Positions 19,115 through 28,179 of a DNA stretch of 34,924 nt are shown in pieces. Source of the DNA: Rhodococcus sp. JCM 9791 (GTDB taxonomy: Bacteria; Actinomycetota; Actinomycetes; Mycobacteriales; Mycobacteriaceae); NCBI GenBank assembly GCA_001312645.1, contig BBEG01000016.1, positions 1 to 34,924 on the forward strand, in the 5' to 3' direction. The notes beneath the pieces are model-generated. The model made no database searches. It had not been told where the DNA came from and saw only the letters and a program-made list of their open reading frames with translations. Made by a program: the position numbers and the translations under genes. Positions within the stretch are counted from its first letter, which is position 1. Every line of letters begins with the position of its first letter.

Positions 19115-20155
19115 TACGCGTTTTCCGCCTGTAGTTCATCGGTCCCTGCGGTCTGCTCGGCGGCGCCGTGGCCGAGGTGGCCGCGGGGTAGAAGTTGCGA
19201 GCCCACTTGCGGATGTCGCGGAAGCTGCGGCTTCGGCAGTCGCCAGTCCGGGCGGCTCGGTGTAGCGCTGATGCTCCCAGATTGCGATGTCAGCTTGAAC
19301 TTGTCCGATTGCGTTGCGCTGCCGCTTGATCACTCGCGATTCGTCCTCGCCGTCCTCCTTGCTCGCCCACGTGGAGAACCGCAGGATCGAGCGCTCGTCG
19401 TCGACGGGGGTCACCGCTGTCAGCGAGCAGATGGCCCCGACTCCGTCGGCGTACGAAAACCCCAGCCCCAGTCCCAGGAGAGCGGCCTTCGTGCGGCCCG
19501 CAACGGTCTCGAACTCGCCGTCGGCACCGCGGCGCTTGAAGTTCAGAGCCAGCTCGGTCTTGAAGTCGTACTCACCGAACTCGCGGTGGACGACGGTCGG
19601 GATCTCGTCGGCGCGGTGGACGTACTTGAAATGTGCGAAGTCGACGCCGTTCTCGGCGGCGTACTGCGGGTGGATCGGCAGCTCTGCAGTCGCGAAGCGG
19701 CCGGCCTCCCCGAGCTCGTGGTAGTCGCTCGCCGAACCGGAACCGGGAAAGAGATCGAAGATGCTGGGTACGTCGTACAGCGGTGCGCCTCCGTCGACGT
19801 TATGCCAGATGTACATGATTCCATCGCGCTCGGTGATGGGCCACGTGCCGATCTTGCGGACTCGGTTCGTCGTCTTCTGATACGGAATGCAGGTGTTGCG
19901 TCCTTCCGGACTCCACTGCCAGCCGTGGAACGGGCACGCGATGTCGTCGCCGGAAACCGATCCACCATGCCCCAGATGGGCCCCGAGGTGCTCGCAGTAG
20001 GCGTTCAGCACCACCAAGCGGCCGTTCTGGGTGCGGTAGGCGACCAGGTCATGACCGAAGTAACGCAACGGTGTGACGTCGCCGGCTTCGAGGTCGGCAG
20101 ACCAACCGATCTGAAACCACCCCGTCGGCTTCATCGATAACGCCATAGGTAACAC
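19114..20155 (-). CDS. Rieske non-heme iron oxygenase, KshA-like
   Basis: A terminal oxygenase of about 345 residues. The Rieske [2Fe-2S] motif is CEHLGAHLGHG, then CPFHGWQW (CxH...CxxH). The mononuclear iron site appears as ENGVDFAHFKYVHRAD (Asp-x2-His-x4-His pattern). The C-terminal IWEHQRYTEPPGL and RKWARNFYP are typical of KshA-type single-component oxygenases. Two indels near 19230 and in the G-run at 19185-19188 hide the true end; restoring them gives a tail ending DELQAENA with TAA overlapping the next ATG. Start GTG 20155 lies 5 nt after AGGAGG; ATG 20146 is an alternative. It heads operon 3, about 160 nt below site 3, and likely hydroxylates the initial cyclic substrate with the KshB-like reductase. 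Confidence 0.88.
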
Positions 20156-20308
20156 TAGATCCTCCTGAAATCTTGCAACAGAGGCACTTTCGGAAATTGG
20201 GCAGAGATCTTCCATCGACGATGACTGTCACAGATCGCAACCGACAGCTATCCGCCGACGCAACACTCGGTGGCGAGCCGCGACCACGTCCACAGATCAC
20301 CGCACACC

Positions 20309-20349
20309 GTGACTGCCATCACTGTAGCCATTGGCTACGTTGACGTCAA
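20309..20349 (-). promoter_or_regulatory. composite promoter-operator, site 3 (drives operon 3)
   Basis: On the minus strand, -35 TTGACG (20349-20344), 17 bp and -10 TACAGT (20326-20321). The dyad GTAGCCATTGGCTAC at 20324-20338 is symmetric apart from its central base. The second dyad is GTGAC-TGCC-ATCAC at 20309-20322. The -35 region is itself palindromic (TTGACGTCAA, 20340-20349), so a TTGACG also faces the divergent plus-strand ADH gene at 20633; no good -10 follows it. Bases 20350-20632 show no other gene. Confidence 0.88.
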
Positions 20350-20632
20350 CAAGAACCCTTGAATTCCTCCCCGCCTCAGGTGAACGGGCTTCTTGACGGA
20401 GCCATCACCAATTCGCGGCACCCGTGCGTGAGGCATCGAGCATTGTCCCGAGCGGTTCGCTCGATCGAGCCAGGAGCTTGACGGTGGAACTTTCCGCCCA
20501 TAGCATCACCATCGTCGAGACGGATGCCACAGAGCTGGCTGAGTTTTCACAGCACCCTTACATTCCCGCCGCAACTCGCTGTTCTTTCGCGCATTGTGCG
20601 AGCGGATTCTCATAGAACAGCGAGGCCAACAA

Positions 20633-21702
20633 TTGAAAGCAATTGTCTTCGACGGCACCGACAACAAGCTGGTTGACGGCGTCACCGTCCGCGACCCCGG
20701 GATCGGAGAAGTCCAGGTCCGCATCGTCGCGAGCGGTCTGTGCCAGAGCGACTTGAGCGTCGTCAACGGAAAGATCCCCTTCCCGTCCCCGGTGATCCTC
20801 GGGCACGAGGGCGCGGGCATCGTCGAGGCAGTCGGCCCGGGTGTCACCATGCCCTCGGTCGGCGATCACGTGGTGCTCTCGACACTGGCCACATGCGGCC
20901 AGTGCGCCTCGTGCACCTCCGGATACCCCACGATGTGCCGGGAGTCATTCGGGAAGACGGCGACCCCGTTCGAACTCGACGGCACCCCGATCCACAACTT
21001 CGCGACGCTCTCGACCTTCACCGAGCGGATCGTCGTCCAGGCCGGGCAAGCGGTGCCGATCCCGAAGGACATACCGCTGTCGACCGCGTGCCTGATCGGC
21101 TGTGCAGTGCTGACCGGCGCCGGAGCAGTACTGAACCGGGCCCGCGTCAACCCCGGCGACTCGGTGGTCGTCATCGGAGCCGGCGGCATCGGCCTCAACG
21201 TCATTCAGGCGCTCGAGTCGCAGGCGCGGCGACGATTGTCGCCATCGACACGAACCCCGACAAGGCGCCGAAGACGAGCCTCTTTGGCGCCACCCACTTC
21301 ATCGATGCGACCGCGGGCGATACCGTCTCCGCCGTCCGTGAGCTCACCGACGGCGGGGCCAACCACGTCTTCGATTGCGTCGGCGGCGAGGCAATCACCA
21401 GCCAGGCGATGGACATGCTCGATTGGGGCGGCCAGCTGATCATGCTCGGCGTCGCCGGCCCGGAAGCCACACTGTCGGTTCCAGCCGCCACGTTCTACAT
21501 GGATCGCTCGGTGCTGGGCTGCCGCTACGGCTCCGCACGACCGGGCGCCGACATCCCCAAGTACCTGGGCCTCTACCGGTCGGGTCGACTCCTTCTGGAC
21601 GAACTCGTCACCAAGACCTACGAACTGGACGACTTCGAGTCTCTCCTCGACGACGCCCGGAACGGAAAGCTCGACCGCGGAGTACTACTGATGCCGTCCT
21701 GA
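20633..21702 (+). CDS. zinc-dependent alcohol dehydrogenase, class III-like
   Basis: A medium-chain dehydrogenase of about 356 residues. Zinc ligands: GLCQSD (~37-42), GHEGAGIVEAVGPG (~61-74), structural lobe CGQCASCTSGYPTMC (~91-105). Nucleotide fold: VVVIGAGGIGLNVIQ, then, after a one-base indel at about 21220, AGAATIVAIDTN with an acidic residue suited to NAD. The TTG at 20633 is chosen because it gives the family-typical KAIVFDG start and has GAGG 7 nt upstream; an ATG at 20594 would add 13 unlikely residues. Transcribed divergently from operon 3 and ending at a shared terminator. It differs from the ADH at 6109 and probably acts on a primary alcohol or another pathway alcohol. Confidence 0.87.
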
Positions 21703-21724
21703 CGACGACTACTCCCCGCTCGCC

Positions 21725-21763
21725 GGAATGCGCGGAAAGCCCCTCGGGCCTTCCGTGCGTTCC
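21725..21763. terminator. bidirectional hairpin between convergent genes
   Basis: An 18-bp inverted repeat, GGAATGCGCGGAAAGCCC with a CTC loop and GGGCCTTCCGTGCGTTCC, with two G-U pairs and one mismatch. It lies between the convergent ADH (stop 21702) and regulator (stop 21788) genes. There is no long U tract, as is common for actinobacterial terminators. Confidence 0.75.
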
Positions 21764-21787
21764 GGATTTCCGGTGCTTCGTGCGGTC

Positions 21788-22811
21788 CTATCTGTTCGGC
21801 CGGGCCGCGTAGACGAGGAGCTTGAGCAGTTCAGTGACTTCCTGCCGAGCCTCTTCCGGACTACGACCCGGATTGTCGGCGAGCTCAGTGAGATACGGCT
21901 CGTAGAGATCCCACACCGCGCCGACGAGAGCGATCAGAGATGCCAGCACGTTCGAATCGAATTCGGATCGCACCCGCGGCTCGACCGGGTTCTCCCACAA
22001 TGCATCGATCTGCGATCGATAACCGCGGGAACTGACTTGCCCGAGCAATCGATCCGGTGACGTCTCCTCGAAAACCGACCACATCAGCATCCGACCGAAC
22101 TGACCCGAATCGATATCGGCGCCGAACGAGTTGTCGATCGCGGCGTAGACATCTTTCTCATCGGAGAGACGGTCGCCGCCATAGCTGACCAGCAACTCCA
22201 TCACCGCCACCAAGAGGTTCTCTTTCGTGCGATAGAACCGATGAATCAGGCCGTAGGACACGTCCGCCGCGGCGGCGATCTCTCGCAAGGTGACTTTCGC
22301 CGGGCTTGCGGGAGAAGAGATCCGCAGCAGCGAGAAGGATGTCGTGTTGCGCTCCGGACGACCCCGCCCGAGACGGTCTCCACTCGGCGACCTTCTGACC
22401 CGTGCGCTTGACACCGGATTCGGTAGCCGGTGGGGCGCTTTCGTCGACCGAGCCGGCCGTGCAGGCCCCGGCCAACCGAAGCGCATCCTCCGCGGTATTC
22501 GGGCACAACAACATTTCGGCCGGAGTCCGGTCGAACTCGTCGATTTTCGTGGTCGACCACCGGGCGATGGCGTGCGGTTCGATGTTCTCGTCGAACGCCG
22601 CGAGAAACTTGGGCACCTCCCGACGAACCCGGCGATTCTCCAAGTCGAACTGCCATACCGGGAACAGGGTCATTCCGTTGCCCGCATAGCCGAGCATCTT
22701 CCTGTTCTGGATGCGCTTGTTGATCGCCTGGCGGCTGATATCGAGGAACTCTGCCGCCTGTGGTGTGGTCCAGACGTCGGCGGATTCGGTGAGGTCGCTG
22801 AGGGCTTCCAT
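21788..22811 (-). CDS. dual-HTH transcriptional regulator: excisionase/Xre-like N-terminus fused to TetR
   Basis: About 340 residues with two DNA-binding modules. Residues ~13-56 (VWTTPQAAEFLDISRQAINKRIQNRKMLGY, given here only in part by position, then FPVWQFD) form an excisionase/Xre-type helix-turn-helix; residues ~65-115, with TPAEMLL, resemble the companion domain of Xre/MbcA/ParS proteins. After a linker, residues ~155-200 (HDILLAAADLF, VTLREIAAAADVSYG, HRFYRTKENLL) are a typical TetR N-terminal HTH, followed by a ligand-binding-sized C-terminus ending RPNR. One extra base near 22309-22312 shifts the frame inside the TetR HTH; removing it gives LFSASPAKVTLRE. Composite site 4 lies 114 bp upstream and is divergent, allowing autoregulation. 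No strong ribosome site is seen before ATG 22811. It is the only regulator inside the catabolic locus. Confidence 0.8.
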
Positions 22812-22924
22812 AGCGCGCGAACCATATCACGATCACCGGCGCCGAAAAACAGCAGAGAGCGGCCGCGGCCTGGTCGATTCGCACCCGCTCCACTCGCAAT
22901 GTCGAGGTGATTCCATCCGCTCTA

Positions 22925-22965
22925 TTGACGCAAACGTAGCCATTGGCTACTGTGACTACGGTCAC
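22925..22965 (+). promoter_or_regulatory. composite promoter-operator, site 4 (transporter/SDR operon)
   Basis: On the plus strand, -35 TTGACG (22925-22930), 17 bp and -10 TACTGT (22948-22953). The dyad GTAGCCATTGGCTAC is at 22936-22950, and a perfect second dyad GTGAC-TACG-GTCAC at 22952-22965. Predicted target: the MHS transporter starting at 23182, with a leader of ~220 nt in which I see no gene. The site also lies upstream of the divergent regulator. Confidence 0.88.
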
Positions 22966-23181
22966 TGGCCGCTGCCGCAGCGATCCGTGGATACGATCGC
23001 GGGTCGCTGCGTTCGACACCCGCGAACTCTCGCACCTACGCGCACCTGCCTGTCGAGCACGTTCCGTGAACGTCTTTGTCGTAAAGGAACTTCTGCACGG
23101 CGAACGGGAGCCACGCGCCGAACCCCGGCACCGAGACTCCCGTCGGGCATTACATCTAACGACACATCGAACAGGATCCAT

Positions 23182-24554
23182 ATGAGCTCACCCGAGATCG
23201 CGCCACGAAGCCTGGCGCGCAGGGCGTCGATGGCAGGCTTCTTCGGAACTGCGGTCGAAGCCTACGACTTCATGGTTTTCACATTCCTCATCGTCTATCT
23301 GTCGCCCCAGTTCTTCCCCAGCGACGACCCTGCAGCCGGGGTTCTGAGCTCCCTTGCAGTCCTCGGCACCGGCTTCATTGCGCGCCCGGTCGGAGGCATC
23401 ATCTTCGGTCGAATCGGTGATCGCTTCGGTCGCCGATTCGCGCTGATCGTCACCATCACCGGCATGGGTGGCGCCACTGTCCTGATGGGACTCCTGCCGA
23501 CGCAGTCCGCACTCGGGATCCTCGCCCCGATACTGCTCGTCGCCACCCGTCTACTGCAGGGTTTCTTCGCCGGCGGCGAGCAGATGGGTTCGGCCACGTT
23601 CGTCACCGAGCATGCGTCTGCCAAGAACTACGGCATCCTGAGCGCGATGACCCCGGTCGGATTCGCCTTCGGCGCCGCGCTTGCTCCACTGGTCGTCGCC
23701 GTCACCACCTCGCTGTCCTCGGAAGAGTGGATGGCGAACTGGGGCTGGCGCATTCCCCTCCTCATGTCGCTCCCCCTGATGCTGTACGTGCTGTACCTGC
23801 GTACCCGGCTCGAGGAATCGCCAGACTTCAAGGCACTCGCCGACAAACACGAGGTACAGCGCGCTCCCCTGCGTTCGGTCGTCACGCGATACCCCGCGAC
23901 CTTGCTGCGTGTGGTCGCGCTCAGTACGTCGGTTCTCGCGATCGGCTACGTGGTTCCGGCGTACATGCCGCTCTTCCTACAACAGGAGGTCGGTATGACC
24001 CCCGGCACCACAGCCTGGCTGGCAACCGCTGGATCGACCTTCTCCATCGCCGTCGGATTCGCCGCCGGATTCATGATCGACAGGAGTGGCCGCCGGAACA
24101 CCATGATCCTGTCGCTGGGCATCATCCTTGTATCGATGTTCCCGATCATGTACTTCATCAAGGTAACTGGCGGCAATCTGTTCGTCACCGCAATGGGCCA
24201 CATGCTCCTCGTCGGCCTCGCCGGCGCCGCCGCAGTCCCGGCCTATGCAACACTCACCTCGGCGTTCCCCGCTGCGGTTCGCTACACCGGCGCTGCGATC
24301 GGGTTCGGCCTCGGTTCGCAGTCGGCGGCGGGGCCGGGCCTTACCTCGCAGGAAAACTCACCGCGATGACCGGTAACTCCTACGCCGCCTCCGGCGTCGT
24401 CGGCGCCGCAGCCCTGCTGGGCATCGTCGTGATTGCCACGATGCCGAACAGCAACAGCATCGCCGCGCCTGAGGCAACGCTCATGACAGGCGACATCGAG
24501 TCCGACGACGCTGATTCGGTGGGAGAGTTGCCTCTGTCCCCGAAGGCGGTGTGA
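23182..24554 (+). CDS. MFS transporter, metabolite:H+ symporter (MHS) type
   Basis: A 12-TM symporter of about 457 residues. The N-terminus SLARRASMAGFFGTAVEAYDF matches the MHS family start (GxxxExYDF). The loop GRIGDRFGRRFALIVTI (~76-92) is motif A, and LLQGFFAGGEQMGSATFVTE is the family's TM4-TM5 region. One indel at about 24320 separates GFGLGS from VGGGAGPYLAGKLTAMTG; the C-terminus is acidic and ends PLSPKAV. ATG 23182 has AGGA 5 nt upstream. MHS proteins import carboxylates, aromatic acids and similar compounds with protons, so uptake of the pathway substrate is likely. It is co-transcribed with the SDR 38 nt downstream. Confidence 0.88.
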
Positions 24555-24591
24555 CAGTGGGGCGGCCGCAGATCCACGATCGGAGAGGCGC

Positions 24592-25418
24592 ATGACCCAT
24601 GACCTGGCCTTCCCTGTCGATCGCACCGAAGTGACCGGATAGTCGACTACCGCAGTCTATTCGACCTGTCCGGACGCCGATACCTCGTGCTCGGTGGCGG
24701 ACAGGGAATGGGGCGGCAGGTATCCCACGCGCTCGCTCAACTCGGTTCCACAGTCGTCGTCGACATCGATCAGGACCGCACGGCTGCCGTCTGCGCAGAG
24801 ATCGGCCACGCGGCAACGGCCGAGCATGTCGATGCCACCGACAACGCCGATATGGCTGCGTTGGCCGAGCGGGCAGGCGAGGTCGACGGCGTCGTCGACG
24901 TCATCGGCATGGCGCGATACGGACCCCTGCTCGACCTCACCGACGACGACTGGCGCTGGGAGGAAGCCATTGTCCTGCGCCACGCCGTGCTCGCGATCCG
25001 ACACTTCGGCGCCCGGCTCCGCGACCGCGGCGAGGGCTCCATCACCTTCGTCTCGTCGGTCTCCGGAATCGGCAGCTCACCGGCGCACGCTGCGTACGGC
25101 GTATACAAGGCTGCACTCGGATCACTGGTCCGCTCTGCAGCAATCGCGCTAGGACCCCACGATGTCCGCATCAACGCGGTTGCTCCCGGTTTCGTTCTCA
25201 CTCCCCGAATTTCGGAAATCCTCGACGCCGATGCGCTCGAGGACATCCGCACCCAGGTACCACTCCGGAGGGTGACCATGCCTGCCGACGTCGCGAGCGC
25301 CCTCGTCTTCCTGGTGAGCAATCTCGCCCGGACCGGCCAAGTGCTGGTGGTCGACGGTGGAGCTACCGGCAAGTACCCGTACGACATGTCAGGCTTCCGA
25401 GTCGGTCACCCCTCTTGA
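24592..25418 (+). CDS. short-chain dehydrogenase/reductase
   Basis: A classical SDR of about 275 residues. After MTHDLAFPVDRTEVTG an indel near 24640 leads to the frame DYRSLFDLSGRRYLVLGGGQGMGR, with the cofactor motif GGGQGMG; VVVDID ends the second strand with an acidic residue for NAD. Catalytic residues appear as serine in FVSSVSGIGS and Y-x-x-x-K in YGVYKAALG, with VAPGFVLTP after. The segment usually NNAG reads DVIGMA, a departure from the norm. ATG 24592 has GGAG 6 nt upstream. It follows the MHS transporter and ends 1 bp before the -35 of site 5. Probable 3-hydroxyacyl-CoA or alcohol dehydrogenase. Confidence 0.87.
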
Positions 25419-25474
25419 TTGACGCTAGATTAGCCACTGGCTACAGTTGCCCCTGTCGCGGTGACGATGGTCAC
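25419..25474 (+). promoter_or_regulatory. composite promoter-operator, site 5 (OYE operon), with extra dyad
   Basis: On the plus strand, -35 TTGACG (25419-25424), 17 bp and -10 TACAGT (25442-25447). The first dyad is TTAGCCACTGGCTAC (25430-25444). The second dyad at its usual place is degenerate (GTTGC-CCCT-GTCGC, 25446-25459), but a perfect GTGAC-GATG-GTCAC follows immediately at 25461-25474. Predicted target: the OYE-MaoC-SRPBCC operon starting at 25574. Confidence 0.85.
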
Positions 25475-25573
25475 GCGATCAGGTGGTGCGTACCGGGATC
25501 CGGTGCCGGACCGGTCGACGCGCCTCGCGCCGTTCACGAGAGTCATAGACCTCCCTCAAGGAAAGAGAATCGA

Positions 25574-26677
25574 TTGACCCAGTTGTTCGACACGTACCAG
25601 CTCGGTGAACTCGTCCTCGAAAACCGCGTGGTGATGGCACCCATGACCCGGGCACGCTGCGTCGATACCGTCGCGAACTCGGATACGGCGGAGTATTACC
25701 GCCAGCGGGCAGGTGCCGGACTGATCGTCACCGAAGGCACACCGATCTCCCCGGAAGGGCAAGGATATGCGTATGTCCCCGGCATCTGGTCCGGCGAGCA
25801 AGTCTCCGGCTGGCGAACGGTAACCGACGCCGTTCACAGCGAAGATGGTCGAATCTTTGCCCAACTCTGGCACGTCGGCCGGTTGTCGCACATTTCGATC
25901 CAACCCGGACGACAGCGGCCTGTCAGCGCCGGCGCCGCACCGGCCCATGAATGTAAGACCTTCGCGTTCAGTGATGCCGAGACCGACGGCTTCGTCGACG
26001 TCAGCGATCCTCGCCCCTTGTCCACAGAAGAGGTCGGTCGCGTAACTCGTGACTTCGCCGGCGCCGCAACCAATGCACGCACCGCCGGCTTCGACGGTGT
26101 CGAATTGCACGGGGCCAACGGCTACCTGTTCGAACAGTTCCTCAACCCCTCGACCAACACGAGAGCCGATCACTACGGTGGTTCGATACGAAATCGCACT
26201 CGGTTCCTGTTGGAAGCGGTCGATGCAGTGATCGAGGCGATCGGTAGCATCCGCGTCGGAATTCGACTCTCCCCGTTCAGCGAACTATTCGACATGCCTT
26301 CCTACGCCGAGGCCGCCGACACATACCTGTACCTGGCGTCCGAACTGTCTCGACGAGACGTTGCCTATGTGCATCTCATCGATCAACGTCCCGCAGGAAC
26401 CTGCATCCTCGATGTCGGGTTCCTTTCCGCGTTCCGAGCCTGTTACCGGGGAACGATCATTCTCGCCGGTGGTATGACTCAGGAGCTGGCCGAGAAGTTG
26501 GTAGGGAACAACTTGATCGACCTCGCCGCGTTCGGACAGCCGTTCATCGCCAACCCCGATCTCGTCGAGCGCATGCAGAACGGATGGCCTGTGACGACAC
26601 CTGATCCGAGCTCCTACTACGGCGGCGGCGCGGAGGGGTACATCGACTACCCGAGGTTCGCCCGGACGACCGCGTGA
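25574..26677 (+). CDS. Old Yellow Enzyme family ene-reductase
   Basis: An intact 367-residue FMN-dependent oxidoreductase that reduces activated C=C bonds of enones with NAD(P)H. Motifs: ENRVVMAPMTRAR at the start, FAQLWHVGR with the conserved Q-W-H, GFDGVELHGANGYLFEQFLNP with the His/Asn pair that binds the substrate carbonyl, TNTRADHYGGSIRNRTRF, and GGMTQELAEKL for phosphate binding. Length and order are normal. TTG 25574 is the only start that keeps the family N-terminus; AAGGAAAGAG lies upstream. It heads a three-gene operon below site 5. In context, saturation of a cyclic enone before the Baeyer-Villiger step is the natural reading. Confidence 0.93.
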   Translation: MTQLFDTYQLGELVLENRVVMAPMTRARCVDTVANSDTAEYYRQRAGAGLIVTEGTPISPEGQGYAYVPGIWSGEQVSGWRTVTDAVHSEDGRIFAQLWHVGRLSHISIQPGRQRPVSAGAAPAHECKTFAFSDAETDGFVDVSDPRPLSTEEVGRVTRDFAGAATNARTAGFDGVELHGANGYLFEQFLNPSTNTRADHYGGSIRNRTRFLLEAVDAVIEAIGSIRVGIRLSPFSELFDMPSYAEAADTYLYLASELSRRDVAYVHLIDQRPAGTCILDVGFLSAFRACYRGTIILAGGMTQELAEKLVGNNLIDLAAFGQPFIANPDLVERMQNGWPVTTPDPSSYYGGGAEGYIDYPRFARTTA

Positions 26678-26727
26678 AGCGGCAGGTCGAACACATAGTT
26701 GCCACAACAGCAGGAGGGACTTCGCCC

Positions 26728-27535
26728 ATGACCGAACCGACATCGACTCCCGCTCGATGGCGTGGCCTCGACCTGGGCACCCGTGTGGTCGCTTACGACG
26801 AACGTGACGCCATCCTGTATGCGCTGGCAGTCGGTGCGCGGGCAACCGACCTCGACCTGGTATTCGAGGATCGACTTCGCATCCTGCCCACCTTTGCCCT
26901 GACACTTGCACAGTGGGCACCGGATGCGCTGGGCGCTCTCGGGGCGTTCGACACGAAGACTGCTCTCCACGGATCGCAGAGCCTCGACGTGCTCTCTCCC
27001 ATGCCTCGGTCCGGTGAGATCACGATGTCGGCACATGTTGGCGCCGTCTGGGACAAGGGCCGTGCCGCGGTGTTCGAAGTAGTCGTCGAGAGCGATTACT
27101 TCGTGGCAACCTGGTCATTGTTCGCGCCTGGTTCCGGCGGTTTCGGCGGCGACCGCGGCCCGTCAGGACCGACCGCGCTCGCGGGATGCTGAACTCGTCG
27201 GCGCCCTCACGACCGGGTCCGATCAAGCTGCCCTCTACCGGCTCACCGGTGACCGGCATCATATCCACATCGATCCCGACGCTGCCGCCCGCATCGGACA
27301 GCCACGCCCCATTCTGCACGGGATGTGCACGCTTGCCGCGACGACGCTTCCTCTCGCGGACCTGCTCGGTGCCCATCCGGCCGATCTGAAGGCACTCTTC
27401 GGCCGATTTGCAGCGCCTGTGTTCCCCGGCGACTCTGCACAGATTCGCGTATGGGGTGATGCAACGGCTTCCTGCTTCGACGTTACGACCGCCGGCGGCG
27501 CTGTCCTGACCGGTGGACATGCCGTATTCACTTGA
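26728..27535 (+). CDS. MaoC-family dehydratase (R-specific enoyl-CoA hydratase 2), double hot-dog
   Basis: A MaoC-like protein of about 268 residues. The N-terminal half (ERDAILYALAVGARATDLDLVFED, then LPTFALTLAQ) is the non-catalytic hot-dog. After an indel near 27184 the C-terminal half contains YRLTGDRHHIHIDPDAAARIG, then ILHGMCTLA, the hydratase 2 motif with catalytic Asp and His; the usual NP of GDxNPxH is replaced by HH. ATG 26728 has AGGAGGG 9-10 nt upstream; a GTG at 26674 overlapping the OYE stop is an alternative. It would hydrate a 2-enoyl-CoA made by the acyl-CoA dehydrogenases. Confidence 0.85.
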
Positions 27536-27597
27536 CCCCGAAAAAATCCCACCAACATCTGAATTCACCAACGACGTCTCTCACTTCTGGAGGTCGA

Positions 27598-28110
27598 ATG
27601 TCCGAGTTGTCTATTCCAATTTATGACCCTTCCACGCTTGTTCGATCTATAACGGTCGACATCGAGGCACCCGCGAGTCTCGTGTGGCAGGTCCTCACGG
27701 ACCTTGACAGTTATTCGCACTGGAACCCCTTCTGCGTATCAGCACGGTCCACACTGGAAATCGGTGCGCCCCTAGAGATGACCTTGATCGACTACTCCGG
27801 CGAAACCGAGACGTTCCCCTACGTCGAATACGTTTGCGCCGTCGTGCCGGAACGCTTGCTGTCGTGGGAACTGCGAGCAACCGACGTGTCACCGGACGCC
27901 GCCCGACGTGACCAAGTTCTCGAGCACATCGCTGAAGACCGTTGTCGTTACTATTCGACGGACGCGTTCCTCGGCGAAGCCGCGCACGAAATCATGAGGG
28001 ACACCGGCGATTGGGTGAAACGTGCATTCGATGACACTGCCGTGGCGCTGAAGAAACGCAGTGAGATGCTCTATGCCGATCACAGCAGGGGTAGCGATCA
28101 GTCCGCATGA
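27598..28110 (+). CDS. SRPBCC-family protein (START/polyketide-cyclase fold)
   Basis: An intact 170-residue protein. SITVDIEAPASLVWQVLTDLDSYSHWNPF is the standard opening of the SRPBCC/Bet v1-like fold, which binds hydrophobic ligands in a deep pocket. The C-terminal helix is GDWVKRAFDDTAVALKKRSEM. ATG 27598 has GGAGG 4 nt upstream. It is 62 nt behind the MaoC gene and is the last gene of the OYE operon. Ligand binding or an accessory role in handling a hydrophobic pathway intermediate is likely; no catalytic residues are identifiable. Confidence 0.85.
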   Translation: MSELSIPIYDPSTLVRSITVDIEAPASLVWQVLTDLDSYSHWNPFCVSARSTLEIGAPLEMTLIDYSGETETFPYVEYVCAVVPERLLSWELRATDVSPDAARRDQVLEHIAEDRCRYYSTDAFLGEAAHEIMRDTGDWVKRAFDDTAVALKKRSEMLYADHSRGSDQSA

Positions 28111-28179
28111 CGCGGCCACTGGACTCGCTGGCGAGCTGCCAGATCCACGCATGCACTGCAGCGACACAATAACTCGGAA

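Noticed and set aside
9528-20155. Naming the Rieske pair kshA/kshB and calling this a cholesterol cluster
   Set aside because: Similarity to KshA and KshB is architectural only. The usual kstD, hsa and mce genes are absent, so steroid use is not shown.
20594-20632. ATG start for the Zn-ADH at 20594
   Set aside because: The family begins at KAIVFDG, and a TTG there has a ribosome site 7 nt upstream.
1-28110. Reading the whole locus as pseudogenes
   Set aside because: Motifs are preserved on both sides of every break and no large deletions are seen, so sequencing error explains the data better.
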